Position numbers and translations under genes: made by a program
Shown here: positions 8,338 through 16,145 of the stretch, piece after piece
How the letters are laid out: the number at the start of each line of letters is the position of its first letter
How positions within the stretch are numbered: the first letter of the stretch is position 1
Assembly: GCA_035631655.1 (NCBI GenBank)
Contig: DASQIH010000307.1
Location: 1 to 23,028, forward strand
Source: Gp1-AA122 sp035631655
GTDB taxonomy: Bacteria > Acidobacteriota > Terriglobia > Terriglobales > Acidobacteriaceae
Direction of reading: 5' to 3'
DNA length: 23,028 nucleotides
The notes under the pieces: generated by a model
The model's input: only the letters and a program-made list of their open reading frames with translations
What the model was told of the DNA's origin: nothing
Databases searched by the model: none

Positions 8338-8413
8338 GCCGACGTAGCTCAGTTGGTAGAGCAGCCGATTCGTAATCGGCAGGTCATCGGTTCAAGTCCG
8401 ATCGTCGGCTCCA
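8338..8413 (+). tRNA. tRNA-Thr (anticodon CGT)
   Basis: The acceptor GCCGACG (8338-8344) pairs with CGTCGGC (8403-8409), followed by discriminator T and an encoded CCA (8411-8413). The D-arm GCTCAGTTGGTAGAGC, the anticodon stem GCCGA / TCGGC with loop TTCGTAA (anticodon CGT, codon ACG), and the T-loop GGTTCAAGTCC are all canonical. Total 76 bases including CCA. Confidence 0.97.
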
Positions 8414-8693
8414 GGTTTTCTGCTTTTTCCGCTAGCCAGCCTTCCCGGTTCAATGTTATTTTCCACCATCAGGTTTTCCGCCGCGCAGTTTCCCGCCGCG
8501 AAGGCTGCCGCCACTTGGGCCACGCCTTAGGTAACTTGCCGGATAAACAGGACAGGACGATACAGAAGTAGTCCGTCACTAGCCTGGGAGAGCGATTCCG
8601 CGGGACTCCACAAACGCAAGGCCGGGGCGGATTTGCACATCGGAGATTCTAGCTGCCCTTCGTTGTCAGTACTTTTTCTTTTGGGAGTCAGAA
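8414..8693. other. Intergenic stretch after tRNA-Thr
   Basis: About 280 bases between tRNA-Thr and the next gene. I see no convincing ORF, no strong terminator and no recognised RNA motif. It ends with the ribosome-binding site GGGAG used by the following TTG start. Confidence 0.5.
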
Positions 8694-9152
8694 TTGCGAC
8701 GGTGGTTGGCCGGTTTTCTCATCCTCTTCTCCAGCATGGCGCTCGCTCAAGGTCCGCGGGAGACAAGCGCAAGTCAACCGGTTGTAGCCAACCCGGTTGT
8801 GAAAGTATCCCCAGCTTCTGTACCGGACGCGCCCTCCGCCCACCAAAAATTCTGGGACTGGCCCAACATCGCGCTGATCAGCGGCATGGGCGCAACCACT
8901 GCATTGGACTTTGTGGCCACCCAGCGGAATTTGTCCGGTCCCTCAGGGGGAAACGAATACAACCCGGTGGCGCGAGTCTTTACCGGCAGTACTCCGGGGA
9001 GGGTCGCGTACTTTGCAGGGGCGGCTGCGGGCACAGTCGGGCTAAGCTGTTTGTTTCATAAGACCGGACATCACAAGCTGGAACGTACCACGCTGATGAT
9101 CGGGATCGGGTGCTCGACCCAGGGAGCGGTTTACAGTTTCACCCATCATTAG
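8694..9152 (+). CDS. Small exported or membrane protein, DUF5658-like
   Basis: A 152-residue protein of unknown function. The TTG start at 8694 follows TTGGGAGTCAGAA, a reasonable SD. The N-terminus MRRWLAGFLILFSSMALAQG is a clear signal peptide. Two more hydrophobic segments occur (about residues 61-75 and 102-118). The motif LDFVATQRN...GGNEYNPVARVF resembles DUF5658-type proteins, in which an Asp and Thr in one helix are followed by a Gly-rich turn and E.NP. The C-terminus carries HKTGHHK and SFTHH, giving several histidines. No neighbour suggests a function. Confidence 0.75.
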   Translation: MRRWLAGFLILFSSMALAQGPRETSASQPVVANPVVKVSPASVPDAPSAHQKFWDWPNIALISGMGATTALDFVATQRNLSGPSGGNEYNPVARVFTGSTPGRVAYFAGAAAGTVGLSCLFHKTGHHKLERTTLMIGIGCSTQGAVYSFTHH

Positions 9153-9263
9153 CGCTGGATCGCCCAGGGAAGTGGCGGCGGTCGATCTTTCCACCTTGCG
9201 CAGAATAAGGAACTCTAGTATTTTCTAGGCGAACCGATTCTGAATTACCCCCACCTTAGTCCT

Positions 9264-9710
9264 ATGTGTCTTGTCATCCGTTCTTCCAAGATTCACGCTA
9301 CTGGCTGCTATACGACCACTCCGATCACCGAAGGAACCTTCATTGTCGAATACACCGGGCCGCGGCTGACCGTGGAGGATGCGGAGGCCCGTTACACCGA
9401 GCAAGAGGAAACTTACCTGTTTGGCCTGGATGATGGTAAGCATGTGATTGACGGCTTCGGAGAGGCGGCGTTCATCAACCACTCCTGCGATGCCAATTGC
9501 GAGACCGACGAAATTAACGGGCGCATCTGGATTATCGCTGCGCGCGATATCGCCGCTGGGGAGGAGCTCACTTACGACTACAACCTCTATGACGGCGACG
9601 AGGACGACGACGCGCTCTGTAATTGCGGCTCGCAGAATTGTCGCGCAAGTCTTTATGGCGAGGAAGAACTCGCCAGGCGGGCGAAAATCTTCCGCCGAGC
9701 TGCCAGCTGA
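9264..9710 (+). CDS. Stand-alone SET-domain protein (protein-lysine methyltransferase-like)
   Basis: A 148-residue soluble protein that is almost only a SET domain, the fold that transfers methyl groups from S-adenosylmethionine to lysine side chains. Visible marks are GCYTTTPITEGTFIVEYTG near the N-terminus, the cofactor-binding NHSC (72-75), GEELTYDYN (99-107, with the catalytic Tyr region) and a post-SET zinc motif C119-x-C121-x4-C126, which with C75 can bind one zinc. The pre-SET region of eukaryotic enzymes is absent. Bacterial SET proteins of this size are known, but their substrates are rarely established. The ATG at 9264 has no evident SD. The gene ends a few bases before a GC-rich hairpin. 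Confidence 0.9.
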   Translation: MCLVIRSSKIHATGCYTTTPITEGTFIVEYTGPRLTVEDAEARYTEQEETYLFGLDDGKHVIDGFGEAAFINHSCDANCETDEINGRIWIIAARDIAAGEELTYDYNLYDGDEDDDALCNCGSQNCRASLYGEEELARRAKIFRRAAS

Positions 9711-9714
9711 CCTC

Positions 9715-9735
9715 AGGCGCGGTTCGTCCGCGCTT
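9715..9735. terminator. GC-rich hairpin between convergent genes
   Basis: GCGCGG (9717-9722) and CCGCGC (9728-9733) form a stem with loop TTCGT, extended by a G-T and an A-T pair. It lies exactly between the stop of the SET gene (9710) and the stop of the minus-strand small ORF (9739), so it could end transcription in both directions. The T-tract is weak on both strands. Confidence 0.5.
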
Positions 9736-9738
9736 AGT

Positions 9739-9882
9739 TCATTTGCTCTGATGCATAGGAGCGCTGGGTGACACTGGATGGCGGTGGCTTTTCGCCCAGA
9801 CCAGGGTCAAGGTCAACGAAAGCACGATTATCCCCAGCGTCACCCAAATAAGAACAGGCCTGCTTTGGTTACCTGGGAGCAC
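9739..9882 (-). CDS. Small one-helix membrane protein overlapping the AI-2E transporter gene
   Basis: A 47-residue ORF starting at GTG 9882-9880 and ending TGA 9741-9739. The protein begins MLPGNQSRPVLIW, has one hydrophobic helix (about residues 10-30) and ends with a basic, His-rich tail (KSHRHPVSPS). The start lies inside the last codons of the transporter gene, with an overlap of 14 bases in a different frame. AGGAG sits six bases upstream of the GTG, inside the transporter coding sequence. This is a textbook arrangement for translational coupling. I do not recognise the family. It may be an accessory subunit or simply a small membrane protein; chance is possible but less likely given the SD and the helix. 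Confidence 0.6.
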   Translation of the reverse strand: MLPGNQSRPVLIWVTLGIIVLSLTLTLVWAKSHRHPVSPSAPMHQSK

Positions 9883-11011
9883 CTGCTTCTCCTATCCAAG
9901 CTCCCAATCCGCGGAGCGAGTCAATATGGTCACAAATAATCTTGGTGGCCCCCACGATGGGTATGGCCAAAACCAGGCCCATGGCTCCCCATATCCAGGC
10001 CCAGAAGAGTAAGGCAAGGGTGACGGCCAGTGGGTTCAGCCGCAGTCTTCTCCCTACCAGTTTCGGATAGAGCACGTTCATGGTGAGGAGATGCAAGCCC
10101 ACTACCGTGACCAGCACCATCAGGGCACCAGTCTTGTTCAACGATTCGATGCCTGCGGCCAGAGGCGGCAGAAGGGCCAGAAAGACACCCAGATACGGGA
10201 TCAGGCTCACAAAACCACTGATCACCCCGATGAAGTAGAAATACTTGATTCCCAGAATCCAGAATACGAGCACGCTGACTCCCGAAATGACCAGACCTAC
10301 GACTACATTGCCCACGATGAAGCTGCGAATCATGTTGGAGATCCTGCCGATGGTCCGATGGGCTAACAGGCGATGTTCTTTAGGAAAGAGACGCACCGTG
10401 GCGAGATGAGCATGCTCTTTCCACGTGAGCATGAAGAACACCAGAAAAGGGACAAAGCTGATGGCCAGGATGGCTTCCACAACAGTGCTGCCGGTCTCCG
10501 AGACGAAGCGGGAAAGGCCGGGACGCTGCTCGACGGTGACGGGGATGGCTTTTTGATCTTTTTTCGGCGAAGGGTTAACGACCGAATTCGTGCTTTCCTC
10601 GATTTTTGAAGTTTTGGAGCGAATGTTGCCAACCGTAGCGCGAATCTTGCCGGAATACTTCGGTGCCTCGGCGGCAAAGTCCACGGCCCGGTTAAAAAAG
10701 AAATAACTCAGGGCGCCAGTCAAAACGGTCATCAACAGTACTGCGATCAGAGACCCCGCGGCGCGCGCTACTTTGAGCCTGCCGAACCGTCCCACCAACG
10801 GTTCCAACACAAAAGCGAGGAGCATGGAAGTCAAGGTCGTGATCATTACCAGCTTGAGAAAATAGATGAGGCCGAGTACCGCCGCTACGGCGACCACAAT
10901 CTGCGCGATCGAGCCTGCCTTTATCGAAGCGTGCAGGACTTCCTCTTCCTCCGCCGAGGCTGCTGATACCACTGCTTGAGGCATTTCGGTTACACGGTCA
11001 GAGGACGGCAC
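9869..11011 (-). CDS. AI-2E family transporter (PerM/TqsA/YhhT-like)
   Basis: A 380-residue inner-membrane protein of the AI-2 exporter family, whose members export autoinducer-2 or act as ion antiporters; the substrate here is unknown. About seven or eight hydrophobic segments are visible (around residues 34-73, 83-110, 178-195, 225-285, 296-315 and 326-355). Family marks are the IPYLGVFLALLPPLAAG loop and the C-terminal LNPLAVTLALLFWAWIWGAMGL followed by AIPIVG. A soluble charged stretch (about 123-165, rich in Lys/Ser/Thr) separates the second and third segments, as is usual in the family. The GTG start at 11011 has GGAG five bases upstream; ATG at 10984 is an alternative. It is followed by the overlapping small ORF. 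Confidence 0.92.
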   Translation of the reverse strand: MPSSDRVTEMPQAVVSAASAEEEEVLHASIKAGSIAQIVVAVAAVLGLIYFLKLVMITTLTSMLLAFVLEPLVGRFGRLKVARAAGSLIAVLLMTVLTGALSYFFFNRAVDFAAEAPKYSGKIRATVGNIRSKTSKIEESTNSVVNPSPKKDQKAIPVTVEQRPGLSRFVSETGSTVVEAILAISFVPFLVFFMLTWKEHAHLATVRLFPKEHRLLAHRTIGRISNMIRSFIVGNVVVGLVISGVSVLVFWILGIKYFYFIGVISGFVSLIPYLGVFLALLPPLAAGIESLNKTGALMVLVTVVGLHLLTMNVLYPKLVGRRLRLNPLAVTLALLFWAWIWGAMGLVLAIPIVGATKIICDHIDSLRGLGAWIGEAGAPR

Positions 11012-11318
11012 AGCATCTCCATCAGCTCAGGTTCGAGCGCGACTAATTCCTGAACCCCCAAAGCTGAGTCTGCGATTCACGCTCTGAAGCGTCCATACAG
11101 CGTTTGCTGTAACGGTCTGGTGAAGAGGGTTCACGGTGATGCGAATTTCCCCCGGGAGCTTTCCCGGCTAGCGCGCGGAATCTGGATTGAAATGATGGGG
11201 ATAGCTCTGTTTTTTGGTAACAAATTCGCTGTAACAATGGGTTACTGAAGTCATCGCAGAGCCCGTCAGCACCGACGAAAACCCTGCTTTTACGCGGTAA
11301 GATGAAGCCGCCGCTCGT
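11012..11318. other. Divergent intergenic region between transporter and kinase
   Basis: About 307 bases that must hold promoters for both genes. A small palindrome GTAAC-AATGG-GTTAC lies at about 11231-11245 and an AT-rich patch precedes it. I could not place a convincing -35/-10 pair. A long reading frame on the minus strand (11043-11897) crosses into the kinase gene and is a shadow of it. Confidence 0.4.
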
Positions 11319-13061
11319 GTGTCCGGCGACAAACCGATGACCACCCCGAAGGACTGTAGTTTCGGTCGATACGAGATCCTGACAGAGCTCGGTCGTGGAG
11401 CTATGGGGGTGGTGTACAAGGCCCGCGATCCTAAAATCAACCGGCTGGTTGCCATCAAAACCATAGCCATTCTGGGGCAGAGCTCCGCCGAGGAAAAAGA
11501 GTACCGCGAGCGCTTTTTTATAGAGGCCCAGGCCGCGGGCCGGCTTTCGCATCCTTGCATTGTCACCATCTTCGATGTTGGGGAAGAACTCGATAGCATG
11601 ACCCCCTACATCGTAATGGAGTACGTAGCGGGCCGCTCCCTGGAGGACCTGGTTCCCGAGGAGACTGGAAGGTTTCCGATAGGGGAATCGCTGTCTCTGG
11701 CGCAGGAACTCGCTGAAACGTTGGACTATGCCCACGCTCATGGCATCGTGCACCGCGACATCAAGCCTGCCAATATTATTCTTACCGAAGAAGGTCACCC
11801 TAAGATTGCGGATTTCGGCATTGCCAAACTCAATCTGGCGAATGCAACCTCCAAGGGACATGGCATCGGGACGCCCGCATACATGTCCCCCGAGCAACTG
11901 AATGGCGACCCCGTGGACGGGCGCTCGGATCTCTTCTCCTTGGGTGCAGTGCTGTACACGATGCTGACGGGCTATCGGCCCTTTCAGGGCAACAGCGCGC
12001 TGACTGTGTCGTTCAAAGTCGTCAATCGGGAGCCAGTGCCGGTGTCAGCGCTGGATTCCGAAGTTTCGCCGGAAGTGGACTACATCATCGCACGTGCCAT
12101 GGCCAAGGACCCGGCCCAGCGTTATCAGACGGGGATGGAGATGGCGCTGGACCTGCAGGACGTTCGTCAGGGTTTTCTGCCGCGCACCACGATGAGTGCG
12201 CCCCGACCCGCTAGTAACGCTGGACCAAGCTCATTGGATACCGGAGGTCTGAGCACCGTAAAGTTCTCTTTGCCGCTGGCTAGCCAAGTTAAGAGACGGT
12301 CTGCCATCTCACCTCAGCGCCAGCGGGGGTGGCCACTGTGGCAATACGTCACCATTATGGTGATGGCGATTGGCGTCTTGGGAATCGGCTTCGCCATGTT
12401 TCGCCGGCCCGCGCCAGACGAAAGACTCGGCAGTGCGAGAAGTGAACCTGCCCCCGTTTCTGCTGCGATCGCTCCGGTGGTGAACAGAGAAACTGCGGCT
12501 GCACCTGTGGCTGCAGCTACCCCGAGCACAAACATCGGAAATCTGCCAAGCGAGAACACCGGGGAGCTAGTCCCTGCAAGAGTATCCGTCAAAGGATCGT
12601 CGCAGGTGCACGGCAAGAAGGTGAAAACAGCAAGCCATAGCGGGCAGACTCGTCCACCGGCAAGATTTGTTGCGACTACGGCCGCGTCGAAAAATATGGC
12701 TCCGCAGTCGGCCCAGCCGGTCCAATCTGCCGCCGAGGCCGGGTTTTCCACTTTGCACATGCGCGTGGAACATCACTTTCCCGAAGCCCAGATCTTTCTG
12801 TGGATTGACGACAAGCTTTCTTACACTCACTCGCTGGGTGGCACCGTGAAAAAGCGTCTCGTGGTCTTTAAGGGCGTGCAGGGTTTCGAATCTGAATCCT
12901 TCCGCGTCAGCGCTGGAGACCACCGCGTGAGAGTGCGAGTGCAGTCCTCCGACAATGCTTATGACCAAACCGCTAACATTGCAGGAAGTTTTCCCGAGGA
13001 TGGGGAGAGGGCGCTGCGCATTGCATGTGGCAAACACGAACTGAAGCTCGCACTGCAGTAG
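11319..13061 (+). CDS. Transmembrane Ser/Thr protein kinase (Hanks-type) with extracytoplasmic C-terminal domain
   Basis: A 580-residue receptor-like kinase. The kinase domain (about residues 17-285) has the glycine loop GRGAMGVVYKARD, VAIK with K47, HRDIKPAN with catalytic D147, DFGIAK with metal-binding D165 and GTPAYMSPEQ in the activation segment, so it should be active. A Pro/Ser-rich juxtamembrane region follows, then one membrane helix at about 339-361. An Ala/Pro/Thr-rich stalk leads to a C-terminal domain (about 480-580; FPEAQIFLWIDDKL..., VSAGDHRVRVRVQS), a beta-rich, PEGA-like sensor or binding domain outside the membrane. The start may be GTG 11319 or ATG 11337; neither has a good SD. 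Genes around it do not reveal the target. Confidence 0.95.
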   Translation: MSGDKPMTTPKDCSFGRYEILTELGRGAMGVVYKARDPKINRLVAIKTIAILGQSSAEEKEYRERFFIEAQAAGRLSHPCIVTIFDVGEELDSMTPYIVMEYVAGRSLEDLVPEETGRFPIGESLSLAQELAETLDYAHAHGIVHRDIKPANIILTEEGHPKIADFGIAKLNLANATSKGHGIGTPAYMSPEQLNGDPVDGRSDLFSLGAVLYTMLTGYRPFQGNSALTVSFKVVNREPVPVSALDSEVSPEVDYIIARAMAKDPAQRYQTGMEMALDLQDVRQGFLPRTTMSAPRPASNAGPSSLDTGGLSTVKFSLPLASQVKRRSAISPQRQRGWPLWQYVTIMVMAIGVLGIGFAMFRRPAPDERLGSARSEPAPVSAAIAPVVNRETAAAPVAAATPSTNIGNLPSENTGELVPARVSVKGSSQVHGKKVKTASHSGQTRPPARFVATTAASKNMAPQSAQPVQSAAEAGFSTLHMRVEHHFPEAQIFLWIDDKLSYTHSLGGTVKKRLVVFKGVQGFESESFRVSAGDHRVRVRVQSSDNAYDQTANIAGSFPEDGERALRIACGKHELKLALQ

Positions 13062-13109
13062 GCCTCGGGTTTTCCTGTTATCTCCTGCGATTTCCACAGC
13101 AGTTTCTGC

Positions 13110-13139
13110 TTGCCAACGATTCGCGAAGTTGCTGATAAT
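13110..13139 (+). promoter_or_regulatory. Sigma70-type promoter upstream of the HTH-TPR gene
   Basis: TTGCCA at 13110-13115 (5 of 6), an 18-base spacer and GATAAT at 13134-13139 (5 of 6). It is placed 23 bases upstream of the GTG start, implying a leader of about 17 bases. It suggests the gene is transcribed independently of the kinase. Confidence 0.55.
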
Positions 13140-13162
13140 ATGGGCGAGAGCCCCTAAGAGCC

Positions 13163-14053
13163 GTGTATCGATATAGTCGAGCGGACCTGCTGCGAATTCT
13201 GCGGATCACACCGCGGCAGTTGGCGGGATGGGAACGGGCGGGGTTGGTCGCCACTGCCGACCGCTACTCCTTTTTTGATCTCCTGCAAGTCAAGAAAGTG
13301 CGCGACCTGTGTGCGGAAAGAGTGCGCCCGGGAGTAATTCGCCAATCTCTGGAAGCCATGCAACGGCAGGCAGCCGGCATGGAAAATCCCCTGCTGGAGG
13401 CGAGCGCCTATACGACCGGGCATCGCGTTGCCTTCCGCCATGAGGGTAGACTGCTAGAGCCTATTGCCGGACAGTTCCTCATGGATTTCTCGACCAAAGA
13501 AAAAGTAGTAACGAGCAAGCTCTCCACGCCGCCCAAGTCCGTGCCAGTGGAGAAGAACGCGGCTGAGTTGTTCGCTCGCGGAATTGCGCTGGAAGAAGAT
13601 CCCGGCATGCAGGCGGAAGCTATTGCTGTCTATGAAAAGGTACTGCAAATGGAACCTGGTCACGCTGCTGCACACATTAATCTGGGAACACTCCACTACA
13701 ATCGGCAGGAATACCAAGAGGCCGAAAAGCATTATCGGGCTGCCATTGAAATCGACGACCGCTACGCTCTGGCCTACTTCGATCTGGGCAATGTTCTGGA
13801 CGAAACCGGCCGCGTTGCCGAAGCCATACAGGCGTACGGCACCGCGCTGCAATTGGCGCCCACCTATGCCGACGCGCATTACAACCTGGCCCTGGCTTAC
13901 GAAAAGACACGCGAACCGCGCAAGGCTCTCCGCCACTGGCGGGCTTATGTGAAGCTGGATTCCGCAGGCCCGTGGTCCATCCACGCCCGTAATCAGATCC
14001 AGCGCATTCTACAGGCCGATGCTCTCAAGCTGGTGCACACACGCCGGGATTAA
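13163..14053 (+). CDS. MerR-like HTH domain fused to TPR repeats
   Basis: A 296-residue soluble protein. Residues about 3-70 look like a MerR-type winged helix: SRADLLRILRITPRQLAGWERAGLV, then YSFFDLLQVKKVRDLC, the usual recognition-helix and wing pattern, followed by VRPGVIRQSLEAMQ. A linker of about 60 residues follows. Residues about 133-268 form four TPR units (LFARGIALEED..., AHINLGTLHYNRQEYQEAEKHY, AYFDLGNVLDETGRVAEAIQAY, AHYNLALAYEKTREPRKALRHW). Usual MerR regulators carry a ligand or metal-binding C-terminus; here TPRs replace it, suggesting regulation through protein contact. The GTG start at 13163 lacks a strong SD but gives the full HTH. The gene lies 101 bases after the kinase. 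Confidence 0.85.
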   Translation: MYRYSRADLLRILRITPRQLAGWERAGLVATADRYSFFDLLQVKKVRDLCAERVRPGVIRQSLEAMQRQAAGMENPLLEASAYTTGHRVAFRHEGRLLEPIAGQFLMDFSTKEKVVTSKLSTPPKSVPVEKNAAELFARGIALEEDPGMQAEAIAVYEKVLQMEPGHAAAHINLGTLHYNRQEYQEAEKHYRAAIEIDDRYALAYFDLGNVLDETGRVAEAIQAYGTALQLAPTYADAHYNLALAYEKTREPRKALRHWRAYVKLDSAGPWSIHARNQIQRILQADALKLVHTRRD

Positions 14054-14116
14054 CATTCAAATTCAACTCCCGCGCCAGTTCATCTTTCGATAAAATCCAA
14101 CATCTCGTTCCCCTTA

Positions 14117-14155
14117 TGTCGTTATCCTGAACCGGCGTCAGCCAGCGAAGGATCT
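14117..14155. repeat. Degenerate copy of the GTCATCCTGAG...GAAGGA repeat
   Basis: TGTCGTTATCCTGAACCGGC followed by GTCAGCCAGCGAAGGATCT resembles the arms at 1011-1208: ATCCTGA near the left end and GCGAAGGAT near the right. ATCCT and AGGAT can pair around it. It lies between the HTH-TPR gene and the acyl-CoA dehydrogenase gene. Confidence 0.55.
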
Positions 14156-14236
14156 CGCGTGCATGGCAAAAACTAAGCCCACGGCATCAGTGCTAAAATT
14201 CCCAGTTCCTCATTTCTCTTCCGAAGGTACTCATAT

Positions 14237-15415
14237 ATGCCAGAAGCAACCCTGACCGCAGAGCATCCTACTCCCCTCAACGCCTTGACCGACGATGAGA
14301 TTATGTTTCGCGACAACATTCGGCAGTTTGCCGAAGAAAAAGTGCGTCCTCTTTCCAAGGAAATGGACGAGAAGGGCGTTTTCGATCACGATCTCGTCCA
14401 GCAGTTCTTTCAACTCGGCCTGATGGGCATTGAGGTTCCTGAGCAATATGGCGGCGGAGCCGGGTCATTTTTTGAGGCCATCCTCGCCGTCGAGGAACTC
14501 TCCCGGGTGGACGCCTCGGCTGGCGTAGTCGTCGACGTGCAGAACACGTTGGTCAACAACGCCCTGCTGCGCTGGTCCAGCGAGGAGCAAAAGAAGCACT
14601 ACTTGCCCAAGCTGGCGGCCGACACGGTGGGCGCCTACGCCCTCAGTGAGACAGGCTCAGGGTCGGACGCTTTCGCCTTGCAAACCAAGGCGGAACTCAA
14701 GGGTAGCGACTATGTGTTGAACGGACGCAAGCTCTGGATCACGAACGGCAAGGAGGCGGGCATATTCATCCTGTTTGCCACTATCGATCTGTCGGCGGGA
14801 TACAAGGGGATCACGGCGTTCCTTGTCGAAAAGAATTTTCCCGGCTTCACGGTCGGCAAGAAGGAAGACAAGCTGGGAATTCGGGCCTCCTCCACTTGCG
14901 AGCTGATTCTGGAAGATTGCCGCGTGCCCAAAGCAAACGTTTTGGGCGAGGCGGGCAAGGGTTACAAGATCGCCATTGAGACCCTCAACGAAGGGCGCAT
15001 CGGAATCGGCGCGCAGATGGCTGGCGTAGCGCGTGGCGCATGGGAATGCGCCTGCAAGTACGCGCAGGAACGCAAACAGTTTGGAAAAGCGATCGCCGAT
15101 TTCCAGGGCATTCAGTTTCAACTGGCGCAGATGGCCACAGAAATCGAAGCCGCGCGGCTCATGGTTTACAATTCGGCCCGCATGAAAGATGCCGGCATGA
15201 ACTTCGTCAAAGAAGCCGCCATGACCAAGCTCTTCTGCTCCCAGGTGGCCGAGCGCGTGACTTCGCTGGCCATTGAGATCTACGGAGGATACGGATTCAC
15301 CAAGGATTACCCAGTCGAGAAGTACTGGCGGGACTCGAAGATTGGCAAGATTTACGAAGGCACGTCCAACATGCAGCTGGCAACTATTGCCAAGTTGGTC
15401 TTGGGAGGAAAATAG
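14237..15415 (+). CDS. Acyl-CoA dehydrogenase (short/branched-chain type)
   Basis: A 392-residue FAD enzyme that introduces the alpha-beta double bond in acyl-CoA thioesters and passes electrons to ETF. N-terminal helical domain (about 15-130), then the beta domain with ALSETGSGSDAFAL (FAD/substrate contact) and WITNGKEA, then the C-terminal helical domain with RIGIGAQMAGVA, YAQERKQFGK and IYGGYGFTKDYPVEKYWRD. The catalytic base is E374 in IYEGTSNMQL, the position used by short- and medium-chain enzymes. Length matches butyryl-CoA / 2-methyl-branched-chain dehydrogenases. The ATG at 14237 has GAAGG about ten bases upstream, and TAAAAT at 14194-14199 could be its -10. No ETF or beta-oxidation partner is adjacent, so the exact substrate is open. 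Confidence 0.95.
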   Translation: MPEATLTAEHPTPLNALTDDEIMFRDNIRQFAEEKVRPLSKEMDEKGVFDHDLVQQFFQLGLMGIEVPEQYGGGAGSFFEAILAVEELSRVDASAGVVVDVQNTLVNNALLRWSSEEQKKHYLPKLAADTVGAYALSETGSGSDAFALQTKAELKGSDYVLNGRKLWITNGKEAGIFILFATIDLSAGYKGITAFLVEKNFPGFTVGKKEDKLGIRASSTCELILEDCRVPKANVLGEAGKGYKIAIETLNEGRIGIGAQMAGVARGAWECACKYAQERKQFGKAIADFQGIQFQLAQMATEIEAARLMVYNSARMKDAGMNFVKEAAMTKLFCSQVAERVTSLAIEIYGGYGFTKDYPVEKYWRDSKIGKIYEGTSNMQLATIAKLVLGGK

Positions 15416-15543
15416 CACTGGCACGGGGACTGCTTTCGCCATTCATCCACCTTAGTGCCATTTCGGGAAATGCCTTGCTGGATAAGGGCTTCGGCCGCGC
15501 TGTTGGGAACCGAATAAGACATTGTAAGTAACAGGAGTAACGA

Positions 15544-15675
15544 ATGCCGGTTACCTCTTATGTGCAGCAAGTTGCAGTAGGGCAGTGCGCGGGCGAGTAC
15601 CGATGTGCAAGTAACCCATTTTTTATTCAGCTACTTATGTCTGAGACAACTGATGGTGCGCTAGCTGCAATCTGA
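15544..15675 (+). CDS. Candidate small ORF, 43 residues
   Basis: ATG at 15544 is preceded by AACAGGAGTAACGA, a near-ideal SD spacing. The frame runs to TGA at 15673-15675. The peptide begins MPVTSYVQQVAVGQCAGEYR and ends TTDGALAAI; it is unremarkable, has two Cys and no clear membrane helix. It lies alone in the 15416-15742 gap, which otherwise shows no RNA motif or repeat. It could be a real small protein, a leader peptide for the following gene, or chance. Confidence 0.35.
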   Translation: MPVTSYVQQVAVGQCAGEYRCASNPFFIQLLMSETTDGALAAI

Positions 15676-15742
15676 GGGGTTGCCTGCTGCTTGGGGGCCC
15701 AGATCGAGGTGCCGCTTGCTGTCGTTAGAGACCCTACACGAA

Positions 15743-16126
15743 ATGCAACCTGAGAAGAAGACGATTTCGCTTCTTCCGGCTCTGACCGTACTGTTCGTAA
15801 TCTCGTACGGCTTGATGACGATGGTGATCATCGAGCAGGGAGACACTCTCAACTCGCAACGCTGGCTGATCAACCAGTTGCTCGCCGACAGCACCGAACT
15901 GACCGCCCTCAAAGGCAAGGCAATCCAGCAGCAGAATGCCGAGGCTCAGGCCCAAGCCAAAGCTCGCTCCAAGACCCAGTCACAAGCTCCGTCGAACCAG
16001 GTTCCAGCCCCGCCCCAGGCTAAAGAGAATACGAATAACAACAAGGCTCGGAAGGCCGCCCCCCAGCATCCTCCCAAGCCGGCTTCAGATGCTACGGACG
16101 CGCGTAGGATAGTAGTTTCAATTTGA
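15743..16126 (+). CDS. Small membrane-anchored protein with Gln/Ala-rich tail
   Basis: A 127-residue protein I do not recognise. The ATG at 15743 gives MQPEKKTISLLPALTVLFVI, a short basic head and one membrane helix (about residues 9-29), topology probably N-in. A helical segment follows (LNSQRWLINQLLADSTELTALKGKAIQQQ), then a low-complexity Gln/Ala/Lys/Pro-rich tail (about 65-118). The frame is open back to 15680, but those residues look non-coding. The predicted form, one helix plus a disordered exported tail, suggests an envelope or scaffold protein. The next gene starts 19 bases downstream, so the two are probably co-transcribed. Confidence 0.6.
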   Translation: MQPEKKTISLLPALTVLFVISYGLMTMVIIEQGDTLNSQRWLINQLLADSTELTALKGKAIQQQNAEAQAQAKARSKTQSQAPSNQVPAPPQAKENTNNNKARKAAPQHPPKPASDATDARRIVVSI

Positions 16127-16145
16127 TTGACCCTGCGAGACACGA

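Noticed and set aside
8353..8571. 72-codon plus-strand frame beginning inside tRNA-Thr
   Set aside because: It is the translation of the tRNA and following spacer; no SD.
9762..9848. Inverted words TGGGTGACACTGG and CCAGCGTCACCCA with one mismatch
   Set aside because: Both lie within the small minus-strand ORF 9739-9882, so they are more simply explained as coding sequence; a structural role has no further support.
11043..11897. 284-codon reading frame on the minus strand opposite the kinase start
   Set aside because: It lies antisense to the kinase domain, whose motifs are complete, and its own peptide has no recognisable pattern.
14173..14446. Minus-strand frames over the acyl-CoA dehydrogenase start
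   Set aside because: Shadows of a well-conserved plus-strand gene; no SD or motif.
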